Source: CAWARU01 sp963805795 (GTDB lineage Bacteria > Pseudomonadota > Gammaproteobacteria > UBA6186 > Azoamicaceae). From it: 64,000 nucleotides of DNA. Below the pieces are notes generated by a model. It searched no databases. It worked only from the letters and a program-made list of their open reading frames with translations, and was not told where the DNA came from. Where the stretch lies: the NCBI GenBank assembly GCA_963805795.1, contig CAWDVG010000001.1:1116001-1180000 (forward strand), in the 5' to 3' direction. The position numbers and the translations under genes were made by a program. Below, in pieces: positions 36,781 to 44,723 of this stretch; positions within the stretch are counted from its first letter, which is position 1, and each line of letters starts with the position of its first letter.

Positions 36781-38403
36781 TTATTTTTTATTAAAGAAGA
36801 ACATTTTATTCCCCTCATGCTTTACGCGCGTACCCACTCTAATATCGAAAATATCGAGATTGTCATCAGCATAAGCAGCAGTCCCGGCACTACCAGCATT
36901 TGTATCAGAAGCCGTAGCTGAAGTCGAAGCCATAGTCGGAGCAGTAGCAGTAGCCGTAGCTGGAGTCGAAGCTGAAGTCGAAGCCGATGCTCTTCCATTA
37001 GCTGAATAAGCAAGAACTGCCGTTCCCGATGAGGAGGTTTCTACTAAAATGGGAGGGATTGCAGTATGGGTGTTGACTGAGTTGTTTGTCCCTGCTGCAG
37101 ACGCTGTTGATATTAATACACTTGCAGATACGTTGATGGTACCTCTTCCCATTTGTTTTTTTCGAATGTGCTCAACAAATTTATTATGCATCGCGGTTTC
37201 AGCACCCCGTAAAGACTCTTTTATTGCCATTCTTCGTTTTATTTTATGTGCTAATTCTATTGGCAGGCTTATTGTAAAATGACATTTCTTAAAATATACC
37301 CTATTATCTTCTATTAAGTTGTTTGTTGGGGATTCCGTGTCGAATCTTATTGCCTCAATTTCCGAAGTGTCTAACTTATAGGTTTCCTCGAATGATCTTT
37401 TAAATTGATAGAGAATCTGTTTTAGTATTGCCCCATCTAGGGTAATATTTGTACCGAATAAAACATTATTTACCAAAACACAAATATTCATTTTTTTACC
37501 ATTGGTGACGGTTAAAGGACTACTTGCTTTTTCAGATCTCAGCTCATTTTCAAAAGCACTGCGGAGATTTGAACTGCATAGCAAGATATCCTGAGAATAG
37601 TACTGGATATTCAAAACGGAAGCTGTTTCTGTGTATAGTCTACGTGAATATTTCCCTGCGAATTTTCCAGCACTACCGGCAGCCGTTTTGTTAATAGTAG
37701 CCGTTTTGTTATCTGCAACGATTTTCCTATCTGCAGCCGTTTTGTTATCTCCACCCGTTTTACTATCTGTAGCCGTTTTATTATCGGCACCTGTTTTGCT
37801 ATCAACTGCTGTTTTGTTTTCTCCACCCGTTTTGCTATCAGCAGCTGTTTTACTATCTGTAGTCGTTTTATTATCAGCACCTGTTTTGCTATCAGCAGTC
37901 GTTTTGCTATCAGCAGCATTCTCATTCATTGACTGAGCGTTTGTTTCTAAATTAGTTATTTCTTCTAAAAATGTTGAAAATAATTCATCCTCCATTTTCG
38001 GAGCTCTTGTGTCTAAGCTAAAGATTTCATTCATATTTTCTAAATGTTCTTCAATATTCTTGAGAATTAAACTTACCTCAGTTCCTTCTTCAGATAAACA
38101 AATTTCCATAAACAAACAACAATCCTCAAGTATACATTCAGGATAAGCACCACCATATATTTGCTCTAAAGCTGTTTTGAATTTAACTCCAAGTAAATTT
38201 AGACTTTTAAAGCCCGAGCTCAAAGCTTGGGTTTTTTCTTCATTGGTTTGAAAAGCTTGAGTATCGATAGTTTTAAAGTAAGCCGTGCACACGATTAAAA
38301 GCTTTTTCAAACCTATCAATCTCGTTCGAGCTTCAACATTTAATTTTGAAAATTCCTGCACTAGCAGACTATTTGTGTTAATCATTGTCATTTGTGTTGA
38401 CAT
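36781..38403 (-). CDS. hexapeptide-repeat, Ser/Thr/Ala-rich protein, candidate effector
   Basis: A 540-aa protein of no recognised family. Residues 1-160 are alpha-helical. Residues ~163-243 hold about 13 tandem hexapeptides of the form [AT]-D-[SN]-K-T-x (ADSKTG, ADNKTA, TDSKTG and variants), encoded by 18-bp DNA repeats at roughly 37680-37915. A folded region follows to ~425, then an Ala/Ser/Thr-rich stretch dominated by ATATA and STSA runs, then an acidic end. AGAGAGG precedes the ATG. No signal peptide. Repeat number may vary between strains. Function unknown. Confidence 0.6.
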   Translation of the reverse strand: MSTQMTMINTNSLLVQEFSKLNVEARTRLIGLKKLLIVCTAYFKTIDTQAFQTNEEKTQALSSGFKSLNLLGVKFKTALEQIYGGAYPECILEDCCLFMEICLSEEGTEVSLILKNIEEHLENMNEIFSLDTRAPKMEDELFSTFLEEITNLETNAQSMNENAADSKTTADSKTGADNKTTTDSKTAADSKTGGENKTAVDSKTGADNKTATDSKTGGDNKTAADRKIVADNKTATINKTAAGSAGKFAGKYSRRLYTETASVLNIQYYSQDILLCSSNLRSAFENELRSEKASSPLTVTNGKKMNICVLVNNVLFGTNITLDGAILKQILYQFKRSFEETYKLDTSEIEAIRFDTESPTNNLIEDNRVYFKKCHFTISLPIELAHKIKRRMAIKESLRGAETAMHNKFVEHIRKKQMGRGTINVSASVLISTASAAGTNNSVNTHTAIPPILVETSSSGTAVLAYSANGRASASTSASTPATATATAPTMASTSATASDTNAGSAGTAAYADDNLDIFDIRVGTRVKHEGNKMFFFNKK

Positions 38404-38729
38404 TTGCTACCTCTCTTTAAGAATTATGATTGGAGAAAACTTCCCTAAGCCGAGGGCAGATGCCCGTCAATCTCAGGTGACTTGTCCCTATTATATATAA
38501 AAAGAACACCAGGAGCAATCGAATTTATCGCTTCTGCCACAATTGAGAGATTCACTTCGCTATTGCGAGCAGTTAATTTTAGAAAAAGCTGTGCTTTTAG
38601 TCAGCCATTTGTACTTACTAACATCTTTTAATCACGTCAATAATGACATCAACTCCTACCATGACATCTATTCTGCCACAGAAGGCTAGCAGTGGCTAGC
38701 AGTAACAAATAACGACATGGCCCCTAAAC
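38404..38729. other. 326-bp region without a supported gene
   Basis: Contains the leader of the hexapeptide-repeat gene, a small palindrome GGGCATCTGCCC near 38455, a short direct duplication GGCTAGCAGT x2 (about 38682-38701) and the 22-bp repeat at 38702-38724. No protein-like frame. Confidence 0.5.
38702..38724 (+). repeat. dispersed ~22-bp repeat (copy beside the 74-aa gene end)
   Basis: GTAACAAATAACGACATGGC followed by CCC. It lies 5 bp beyond the stop of the small minus-strand gene at 38730. Confidence 0.75.
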
Positions 38730-38954
38730 TCATCCTCTTATCGGTACCGGCAGATTCTTTGAATCGACCACGTGAGATTTAAAAACTCTATTCGCAGCTT
38801 CCTCTATCGCAGGGGAACAGCTAAATATAAAAGGGATTAATACGTCATCTAATCTTTCTAATTCTTTACGAAATTCAGACATTAACTCTTCTGCATTATT
38901 TTTATAAAGAGAAATTAATTCTTTAAGTTTAATCTTTCCCTCAGAAATTGCCAT
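38730..38954 (-). pseudogene. short helical protein, possibly a 5'-truncated gene
   Basis: A 74-codon ATG-started frame, acidic and helical, no family recognised. The frame stays open upstream of the ATG for about 26 codons with protein-like content (FEKFVQEVEALDNIE, VKNVPHF) until an in-frame stop near 39035, but no start codon is present there. This suggests the original gene was longer and has lost its 5' end. A short functional protein from ATG 38954 cannot be excluded. Confidence 0.45.
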
Positions 38955-39171
38955 GAAGTGGGGAACGTTTTTAACTCTTTCAATATTATCTAAAGCCTCA
39001 ACTTCTTGAACAAATTTTTCAAATGAAAGAAATTATTTTCATATCTATTTATTCGATAATTGAAAATCCAGAGCCATTGATAATTTTATTGATAAATGAT
39101 ACATTGTAATAATCATTTTTTGTTCATGCATCAATTTTTATGTTGTTCATTCAGGATTTAGGAGGTCCTAT

Positions 39172-40005
39172 ATGGCAAAAGATAAAAAATCAACTATTAC
39201 TGTCCAGGGTTCAATTATTACTATTCTGTCAAAAGAACAAAAGGATTATATTTCGCTTACCGATATGGTTAAAAGATTTGAAGGAGGAAGTGCTCTCATT
39301 GAGCAATGGTTAAAAAATAAGGATACAATCCTCTTTCTGGGAGTATGGGAGCAGCTTAACAATCCTGGTTTTAATTCCCTCGAATTCGAGGGAATTAAAA
39401 CTGAAGCAGGAAGAAATAGCTTTTACCTATCGGCTAAAAAATGGATCGATACCACCAATGCCACAGGTTTAATTGCTAGTGCCGGTCGTTATGGCGGTAC
39501 CTATGCTCATACAGATATAGCTTTTGAGTTTGGTTCTTGGCTGAGTCCAGAATTTAAATTATATCTCATTAAAGAATTTCAAAGGCTTAAGGAAGATGAA
39601 AATCGTCGGTTATCCCTAAACTGGGATTTAAATAGAACCTTATCAAAACTAAATTATCGTATTCATACTGATGCGATTAAAGCCCATATAATCCCTTCAT
39701 TGGTTAGCATAGAGCAAATCAATTTTGCCTATGCCAACGAAGCAGATATTTTAAACGTAGCTTTGTTCGGTCAGACCGCAAAACAATGGCGTGAGCAAAA
39801 CGCTAATAAAGAAGGGAACGTTCGTGACTTTTCAACCATTGAACAACTATTGGTTCTCGCAAATATTGAAGCTATGAATGCTGAATTTATTCGCATGAAG
39901 CTTTCACAACCTGAACGGTTAAAAAAACTAAATGAGATTGCAATTTCACAGCTTAAAGTATTAACGACAAATGTTAATCTGAAATCATTAGTAAAAGAAA
40001 GTTAA
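39172..40005 (+). CDS. KilA-N domain protein
   Basis: A 277-aa protein. An N-terminal KilA-N DNA-binding domain spans residues ~10-140: ISLTDMVKRFEGG, IEQWLKNKDT, EFEGIKTEAGRNSFYLSAKKWI and GRYGGTYAHTDIAFEFGSWLSPEFK. The C-terminal half is helical. KilA-N proteins are common in phages and mobile elements and bind DNA, but their regulatory targets are mostly unknown. GGAGG sits well before the ATG. A 34-bp perfect palindrome lies inside the coding sequence at 39368-39401. Location next to an IS and a tRNA scar supports a mobile origin. Confidence 0.9.
   Translation: MAKDKKSTITVQGSIITILSKEQKDYISLTDMVKRFEGGSALIEQWLKNKDTILFLGVWEQLNNPGFNSLEFEGIKTEAGRNSFYLSAKKWIDTTNATGLIASAGRYGGTYAHTDIAFEFGSWLSPEFKLYLIKEFQRLKEDENRRLSLNWDLNRTLSKLNYRIHTDAIKAHIIPSLVSIEQINFAYANEADILNVALFGQTAKQWREQNANKEGNVRDFSTIEQLLVLANIEAMNAEFIRMKLSQPERLKKLNEIAISQLKVLTTNVNLKSLVKES
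39368..39401. repeat. 34-bp perfect palindrome inside the KilA-N gene
   Basis: The two 17-bp halves (GTTTTAATTCCCTCGAA and its complement) abut with no spacer, centred on the GAATTC at 39382-39387. It encodes FNSLEFEGIKT, a stretch that is conserved in KilA-N proteins, so the protein is intact. Confidence 0.85.
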
Positions 40006-40030
40006 GATATAATTGCCCTTTAGCTTTTTT

Positions 40031-40057
40031 GAACTACCGAGAATTCCTCGGTAGTTC
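40031..40057. terminator. hairpin after the KilA-N gene
   Basis: GAACTACCGAG (40031-40041) pairs with CTCGGTAGTTC (40047-40057) around a 5-nt loop, 26 bp past the KilA-N stop. The T-run lies before, not after, the stem on the plus strand, so it is not a canonical terminator. Confidence 0.45.
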
Positions 40058-40129
40058 GCCCCTAGATTGGGAAAGAGCCCATTAACTCTACTTAGAACTA
40101 ACTGTGATAGTCATAGGTATGAGGAAAAA

Positions 40130-40150
40130 ACCCGCACAAAACCCGCACAG
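40130..40150 (+). repeat. 11-bp tandem direct repeat, possible integrase arm site
   Basis: Two adjacent ACCCGCACA-containing units with an 11-bp period. A related AAAACCCACACAATG lies at 41665-41678, on the other side of the tRNA fragment. Paired short direct repeats flanking an attachment core resemble tyrosine-recombinase arm sites. This is inference only. Confidence 0.3.
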
Positions 40151-40210
40151 AAAAAAATTTCGCCAAGGATTTAAGGTGAGAAACTTTCTGTAAATTATTG
40201 ATTTTAAAAA

Positions 40211-41506
40211 TGTACGTATTGAGACATAGGTGACACTAAATACCGGAGACATAGGTTACACTGTAGGCATTTACAGGAGGGCCTGGCAATGCCTTGGATG
40301 GAGTGTAAAACTATGGATGAAAGACTTAAGTTTGTTGCAAGACTACTAGATGGCGATAAGATGTTGCCTCTATGTGAAGAGTTCGGCATCTCTAGAAAGA
40401 CTGGTTATAAAATCTATAACCGATATAAAAATTTTGGGCTAGAAGGATTAACTGATCGCAGTCGCAGACCTTATCGATATGCTAATCAACTTCCCTTTCA
40501 AGTCGAAAAAACGATCCTCAGAATTAAAAATGATAAACCCACTTTTGGAGCTCCAAAAATCAGAGAATTGTTAATTAGAAAATTTCCAGATATTCATCCA
40601 CCCTCTAAAAGTACTGTGCACGCTATTTTAGATAGGCATGGTTTGGTTATAAGACAAAAAAGAAATCGTCATGGTAAAAAACAAGGAACACCGTTATCCG
40701 ATACAAATATCCCAAATAAATTATGGTGTGCGGATTATAAAGGAGAATTTCGATTAGGAAATCATCAATATTGCTATCCTCTCACAATAACAGATTTTAG
40801 TTCGCGTTATTTACTGGCCTGTGATGGGCTGACAACTACTAAGGAGGAATATGCTTTTATTGCTTTTCAAAGGGTTTTTGAAGAGTTTGGCTTACCAGAT
40901 GCCATCCGAACAGATAATGGTGTTCCTTTTTCTTCGCCAATGTCATTATTTGGATTAAGTAAATTATCTGTTTGGTGGTTGCGTTTAGGCATTTCTATAG
41001 AAAGAATAAAACCAGGTCATCCTCAACAAAATGGAAGACATGAACGTATGCATTTGACCTTGAAAAAAGCAACCACAAAACCTGCTGGAGAAAATTTTTT
41101 ACAGCAACAAGAAAAATTTGATCATTTTATTAAAGAATATAATACTGAAAGACCTCATCAAGCTTTAGATATGAAATGCCCTGCGGAAATTTATGTTCCT
41201 TCTACCAAAAAATATGCAGGTCTTCCGGAAGTGGATTATCCATTCCATGATAAGGTTATTACCATCACGAGTTGCGGCAGAATCTGTTTAAATGGAAAAA
41301 AGATAAATGTCAGCCAAGTCTTTGCAGGACAAAACGTCGGCATTAAAGAAACAGAGGATAAGATCTGGCTAGTAAGCTTTATGGATTATGATTTAGGGTA
41401 TTTTGATGAAGAATCATGTAGACTGGAACCTTTAACGAACCCTTTTGGGCCTAAAGTGTTACCCATGTCTCCGGTATAAACTGTAACCCATGTGTCCGGT
41501 ACGGAC
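40211..41506 (+). mobile_element. IS481-family insertion sequence
   Basis: Imperfect terminal inverted repeats of about 40-50 bp flank one transposase gene. The left end (40211-40260) and the reverse complement of the right end (~41461-41506) share TACCGGAGACAT followed by GGGT/AGGT and an outer GACATAGGT/CACATGGGT copy, so each end holds two similar half-sites. The right end stops about 10 bp from the 3' end of a tRNA-Arg fragment. No clear target-site duplication was seen; end positions are approximate. Confidence 0.8.
40289..41479 (+). CDS. IS481-family transposase (DDE integrase core)
   Basis: A 396-aa transposase. Residues 1-60 form a helix-turn-helix (CEEFGISRKTGYKIYNRY); the rve-type catalytic core follows with the DDE residues in WCADYKGEF, IRTDNGVPF and NGRHERMHLTLK. 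The ERPHQALDMKCPAEIY end is typical of IS481. The frame is intact and has an AGGAGGG site, so the element may be active. It lies inside matching terminal repeats. Confidence 0.93.
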   Translation: MPWMECKTMDERLKFVARLLDGDKMLPLCEEFGISRKTGYKIYNRYKNFGLEGLTDRSRRPYRYANQLPFQVEKTILRIKNDKPTFGAPKIRELLIRKFPDIHPPSKSTVHAILDRHGLVIRQKRNRHGKKQGTPLSDTNIPNKLWCADYKGEFRLGNHQYCYPLTITDFSSRYLLACDGLTTTKEEYAFIAFQRVFEEFGLPDAIRTDNGVPFSSPMSLFGLSKLSVWWLRLGISIERIKPGHPQQNGRHERMHLTLKKATTKPAGENFLQQQEKFDHFIKEYNTERPHQALDMKCPAEIYVPSTKKYAGLPEVDYPFHDKVITITSCGRICLNGKKINVSQVFAGQNVGIKETEDKIWLVSFMDYDLGYFDEESCRLEPLTNPFGPKVLPMSPV

Positions 41507-41516
41507 CAAAGAATTT

Positions 41517-41565
41517 TGGCGCGCCCGGAGAGATTCGAACTCCCGACCACCTGGTTCGAAGCCAG
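41517..41565 (-). tRNA. 3' fragment of tRNA-Arg(TCG), probable attachment-site scar
   Basis: Read on the minus strand the sequence gives an anticodon arm CTGG-CTTCGAA-CCAG (anticodon TCG), a variable loop, the T arm GGGAG-TTCGAAT-CTCTC, the 3' acceptor strand CGGGCGC, discriminator G and an encoded CCA. The D arm and 5' acceptor strand (expected GCGCCCG) are missing; the upstream sequence does not fit a tRNA. A 3' half alone is the typical duplicate left when an element integrates in a tRNA gene. By that geometry the element would extend rightward from here, with the complete tRNA beyond 64 kb. Confidence 0.8.
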
Positions 41566-41768
41566 TGTGTCGGCTTGTAATATCTTGATTTTGTTAATAA
41601 TTTCAGCTGGCAAGCCCGCTACAAGTGCTTGATAATGCTGTACCCTGCACAACTCAATTACACAAAACCCACACAATGATTTTACAGATACATTCCCTAC
41701 GAATGCAATGCTAAAATTACTATCTCTAATCCTAATCAACTTTGAAACTGACTTACCAATACGAACTT

Positions 41769-43829
41769 CTATTTTTTATATTGAGTTTTCTTTTTGTCCG
41801 CTTCCTTTTGTTTTTCAGATATAGGTTGTTTAGCTCCTGCGGAATAGGCATGCACGATTACCTTACCATTAGCCCCACAGGGCTTAGGAGGTATTAAAGC
41901 TTTCTTAGGGGCATCAGCAATCAACTTTACAATACTGGCTAAAATGGATTGTTTTTGAGCTACTGACAATAATAAGTTAACATCGATTGACGTCCACCCA
42001 GCTTCTTGCAAGCATCTATTCCTAAAAATAGTTTTTATAGTTTTTGAACCTGTCATCAGATTAAAATGGGGTGATCCATCGATATGAATAGCCAATCTCA
42101 GAGGAAGATATGCAATATCTATCTCTTGGCCAGTCATTCGACATATGTGATCATGTTCAAGATCCTCTTTCCGACTCTTAGTTTCAGATAGTATCTTATT
42201 ATGCCAATCTATTTCTTCTTCATTAGGATTGCTTGATAAACTGAATGTTTTGAATTGTTGCTCCATTGCAGCAACTAACCCTTTTGCAAATGGTGCTTTC
42301 CCATTCCAACCCATTGTTCTTATTTGATATAATGATCTGGCATTTTCTTGGCTCATCACCAAATCTTTAGTACCCGCAATAAAGAGTATAGTTTGTTCTT
42401 CAATGGTGTAGGCAAAGCTTTTGTTTAATGCATTACTGAGAAACATATTCATCCATAGAATATTAAGTAAAGTACTAGGATCATCATTAAATTCTCGCAA
42501 ATTATATGGCGCTATTGCTTCTTTAAATAAGAAACTAAAAACTTTAATGACATCCGGATCATTATTTATATCACAGGCATTATTTCTTATTATAGCTAAA
42601 AATCCTTTTATAAAGGCTGGGGTTACACTTCTTCTAAAGCCATCCTTCAAATTTTCACCTACATACCATTTGATATTTTGAGAAAACTTTTTTAAATACC
42701 ACATAAAGCCTTTATAAAGATGCTGTTCGGGCTTTCCTTGCACAAAAAAGGAAAGATGTTTCCTTAAGATCTCAAAATCAAAATAAATTACTTTGCAATA
42801 AGGATTTTCCTCAACTTTGTTTCCTTTGTCATCAAATAAAATAACTCTTCCATAAGGAAATCCATTATCATTGAAGCGTTCATTCATTAATTGAAAACCA
42901 TTGTCAATAGTAATTTTCTTTCCGCCAGGTGAATCTTCAAGCTTTGGCGCACCTTCTAGCGCCATAAATAAGTTATCCATTCTATTTTTTCGAAGCGATA
43001 AAAAAAGCTCCTGAGCTTCCTTAGCTCCCTTATTTCCAGAACAAAACTCTCTTAAAATAGCGCCATAGCGAGCTCTATAATCGCTATATTCCTTGGGTAA
43101 CATTTGGGACAGAAATTGTGTAAGTCGAGTTCTTCTTGCAAGTGCATGTCCCATAGAATTACACATTACTGCTCCAGCATTTTCGACAGCCAAAGCATTT
43201 GGAGATAACATAGAAGGAATGGTTAATTCTATAGCTGAAATGATAAAATCCGCCTCAAGCTTTCCATTAGGCTTATAGCCCAATCTAAAACAAGCACCTC
43301 CTAATAATAGCAAAGCACTTTGCAGATTAAATGACTGCCCTTGTTTAAACATTTGCTGAGCTTTAACGAGTAATTTTTCAATGAATGTTAGACTTGGCTT
43401 GAAATCCCAAACTGATATATTGTATATAATATTACAAATAGTTGTGAGTGAAACGCTATTGCTTTCAGCCAATTTTTTCTCAATGGCTGCAAAAATTGCA
43501 ATCGCCGCATCTTTTAAGAATTCATGCTTTTCTTGGTATCTCCACGCATAATCATAATAATCTAGAATATTGTTTTTGGAAAAAATTCCTAAAATACTTG
43601 CCAAGCCTTCTATATCACATCTATCACTTAGAGTATATGCATTTATTAATTCTAGAGATTTTTTTAAAATGACTTTTTTACTTTCGGATTCGCGGCTCCA
43701 ATCGTTTATTTCATCATTGGCGATTATTTCAGCTATAGTTTTAGCTGCATTTTCTTCTACTGATTCTTTTCTATCTATTTGAGAGGAAGAAACTAATTGT
43801 TGTTGTATTACAGTAATACTTGCAGCCAT
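41769..43829 (-). CDS. RAP-domain helical-repeat protein, candidate effector
   Basis: A 686-aa protein. The C-terminal ~70 residues fit a RAP domain: IDIAYLPLRLAIHIDGSPHF, then a K-T-I-x-R-N-R-C-L-Q-E-A-G-W segment and SIDVNLLL. RAP domains occur mainly in organellar RNA-binding proteins of algae, apicomplexans and animals (FASTK group) and have a PD-(D/E)XK-like fold. The preceding ~600 residues are alpha-helical with repeat character, like the solenoids in OPR/FASTK proteins. Acting on host organelle RNA is therefore a plausible but unproven role. TGGAGGAT precedes the ATG. No signal peptide. It is the first gene right of the tRNA fragment. Confidence 0.72.
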   Translation of the reverse strand: MAASITVIQQQLVSSSQIDRKESVEENAAKTIAEIIANDEINDWSRESESKKVILKKSLELINAYTLSDRCDIEGLASILGIFSKNNILDYYDYAWRYQEKHEFLKDAAIAIFAAIEKKLAESNSVSLTTICNIIYNISVWDFKPSLTFIEKLLVKAQQMFKQGQSFNLQSALLLLGGACFRLGYKPNGKLEADFIISAIELTIPSMLSPNALAVENAGAVMCNSMGHALARRTRLTQFLSQMLPKEYSDYRARYGAILREFCSGNKGAKEAQELFLSLRKNRMDNLFMALEGAPKLEDSPGGKKITIDNGFQLMNERFNDNGFPYGRVILFDDKGNKVEENPYCKVIYFDFEILRKHLSFFVQGKPEQHLYKGFMWYLKKFSQNIKWYVGENLKDGFRRSVTPAFIKGFLAIIRNNACDINNDPDVIKVFSFLFKEAIAPYNLREFNDDPSTLLNILWMNMFLSNALNKSFAYTIEEQTILFIAGTKDLVMSQENARSLYQIRTMGWNGKAPFAKGLVAAMEQQFKTFSLSSNPNEEEIDWHNKILSETKSRKEDLEHDHICRMTGQEIDIAYLPLRLAIHIDGSPHFNLMTGSKTIKTIFRNRCLQEAGWTSIDVNLLLSVAQKQSILASIVKLIADAPKKALIPPKPCGANGKVIVHAYSAGAKQPISEKQKEADKKKTQYKK

Positions 43830-44104
43830 ATTATCCTCCAGTATATTTCACAAATTAAATTACTACTTATTACGATTATGCATACTGCATCTATATGTGA
43901 TAATTTTTCACTGTACCTAGCCGTTTTGTATCTGACTAGCATCTAGGGCTTTAAAAACCAATTCTAATATCTTCTTGAATTAAACACAAGAAATACTATT
44001 TTGGCAAAAGTTGGATACAAAAAATGTGCATATGCCATCTTCGTTTATTAATATTAAAAAGTCGCTCAACTCATAGCGGCCAATTTTTCATAACATCTTT
44101 ATTA

Positions 44105-44476
44105 TTAAGCATTATTATTTCTGATATTTTTTCGAGCTCGAATTTTTTTAATAAGATTCCTTGCACTTAAGATGTCTTGACACAATTCCACTGATAGTGG
44201 TATTTGAACATTAGAAGGTGCATGCGCATCAGTAATACTATGACATTTCTGAGTGATCCGCATCACTTCATCACATTCATATTGCGATATTCCAACTAAA
44301 TTCTTGACTTTGCCAGTAATTATTTGAGATTGAAAACGGCAAACGGCACCATCAAGAAGCTCTTTTTCAACTATCCGTTTCATAGTGGAATGTAATCGTA
44401 AGTACGCATTTCGCATGACCTTACATGTTTCAAATTCCCAATAGACAAGCGATATCGATTCCGTAACTCCAGACAA
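44105..44476 (-). CDS. small helical protein, unknown
   Basis: A 123-codon frame opening at a TTG; an internal ATG at 44413 would give 102 aa and no ribosome site clearly decides. The product is basic and helical with four cysteines spread along it; no family recognised. It lies between the RAP gene and the defence genes on the same strand. Real but uncertain. Confidence 0.4.
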   Translation of the reverse strand: MSGVTESISLVYWEFETCKVMRNAYLRLHSTMKRIVEKELLDGAVCRFQSQIITGKVKNLVGISQYECDEVMRITQKCHSITDAHAPSNVQIPLSVELCQDILSARNLIKKIRARKNIRNNNA

Positions 44477-44723
44477 AGGTGATTAATGTAGTTGCGCGAT
44501 GGGAACATTTATAATTTCCAGAGTATCATGTTCTATAGAATGCTTTGCACGACAAATGCACTCTAACTCTAATTAAGATAATTCTGATAAACTGCCATTT
44601 TCCACAACTCTACGTAAAGCACCACGCTACCACTCGGGTCGCCCAACTGACCAATTCAAAATTTCATGCAAAACTGACGTATTATTGTTTGCAGTATCAC
44701 ATATCAATTTCATTACTCCATAA

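Noticed and set aside
41386..41739. 117-codon minus-strand frame across the tRNA fragment and IS end
   Set aside because: It translates the tRNA 3' part (NQVVGSSNLSGRA) and antisense IS sequence; no ribosome site and no homology. I also considered an integrase C-terminus here but saw no recombinase motif.
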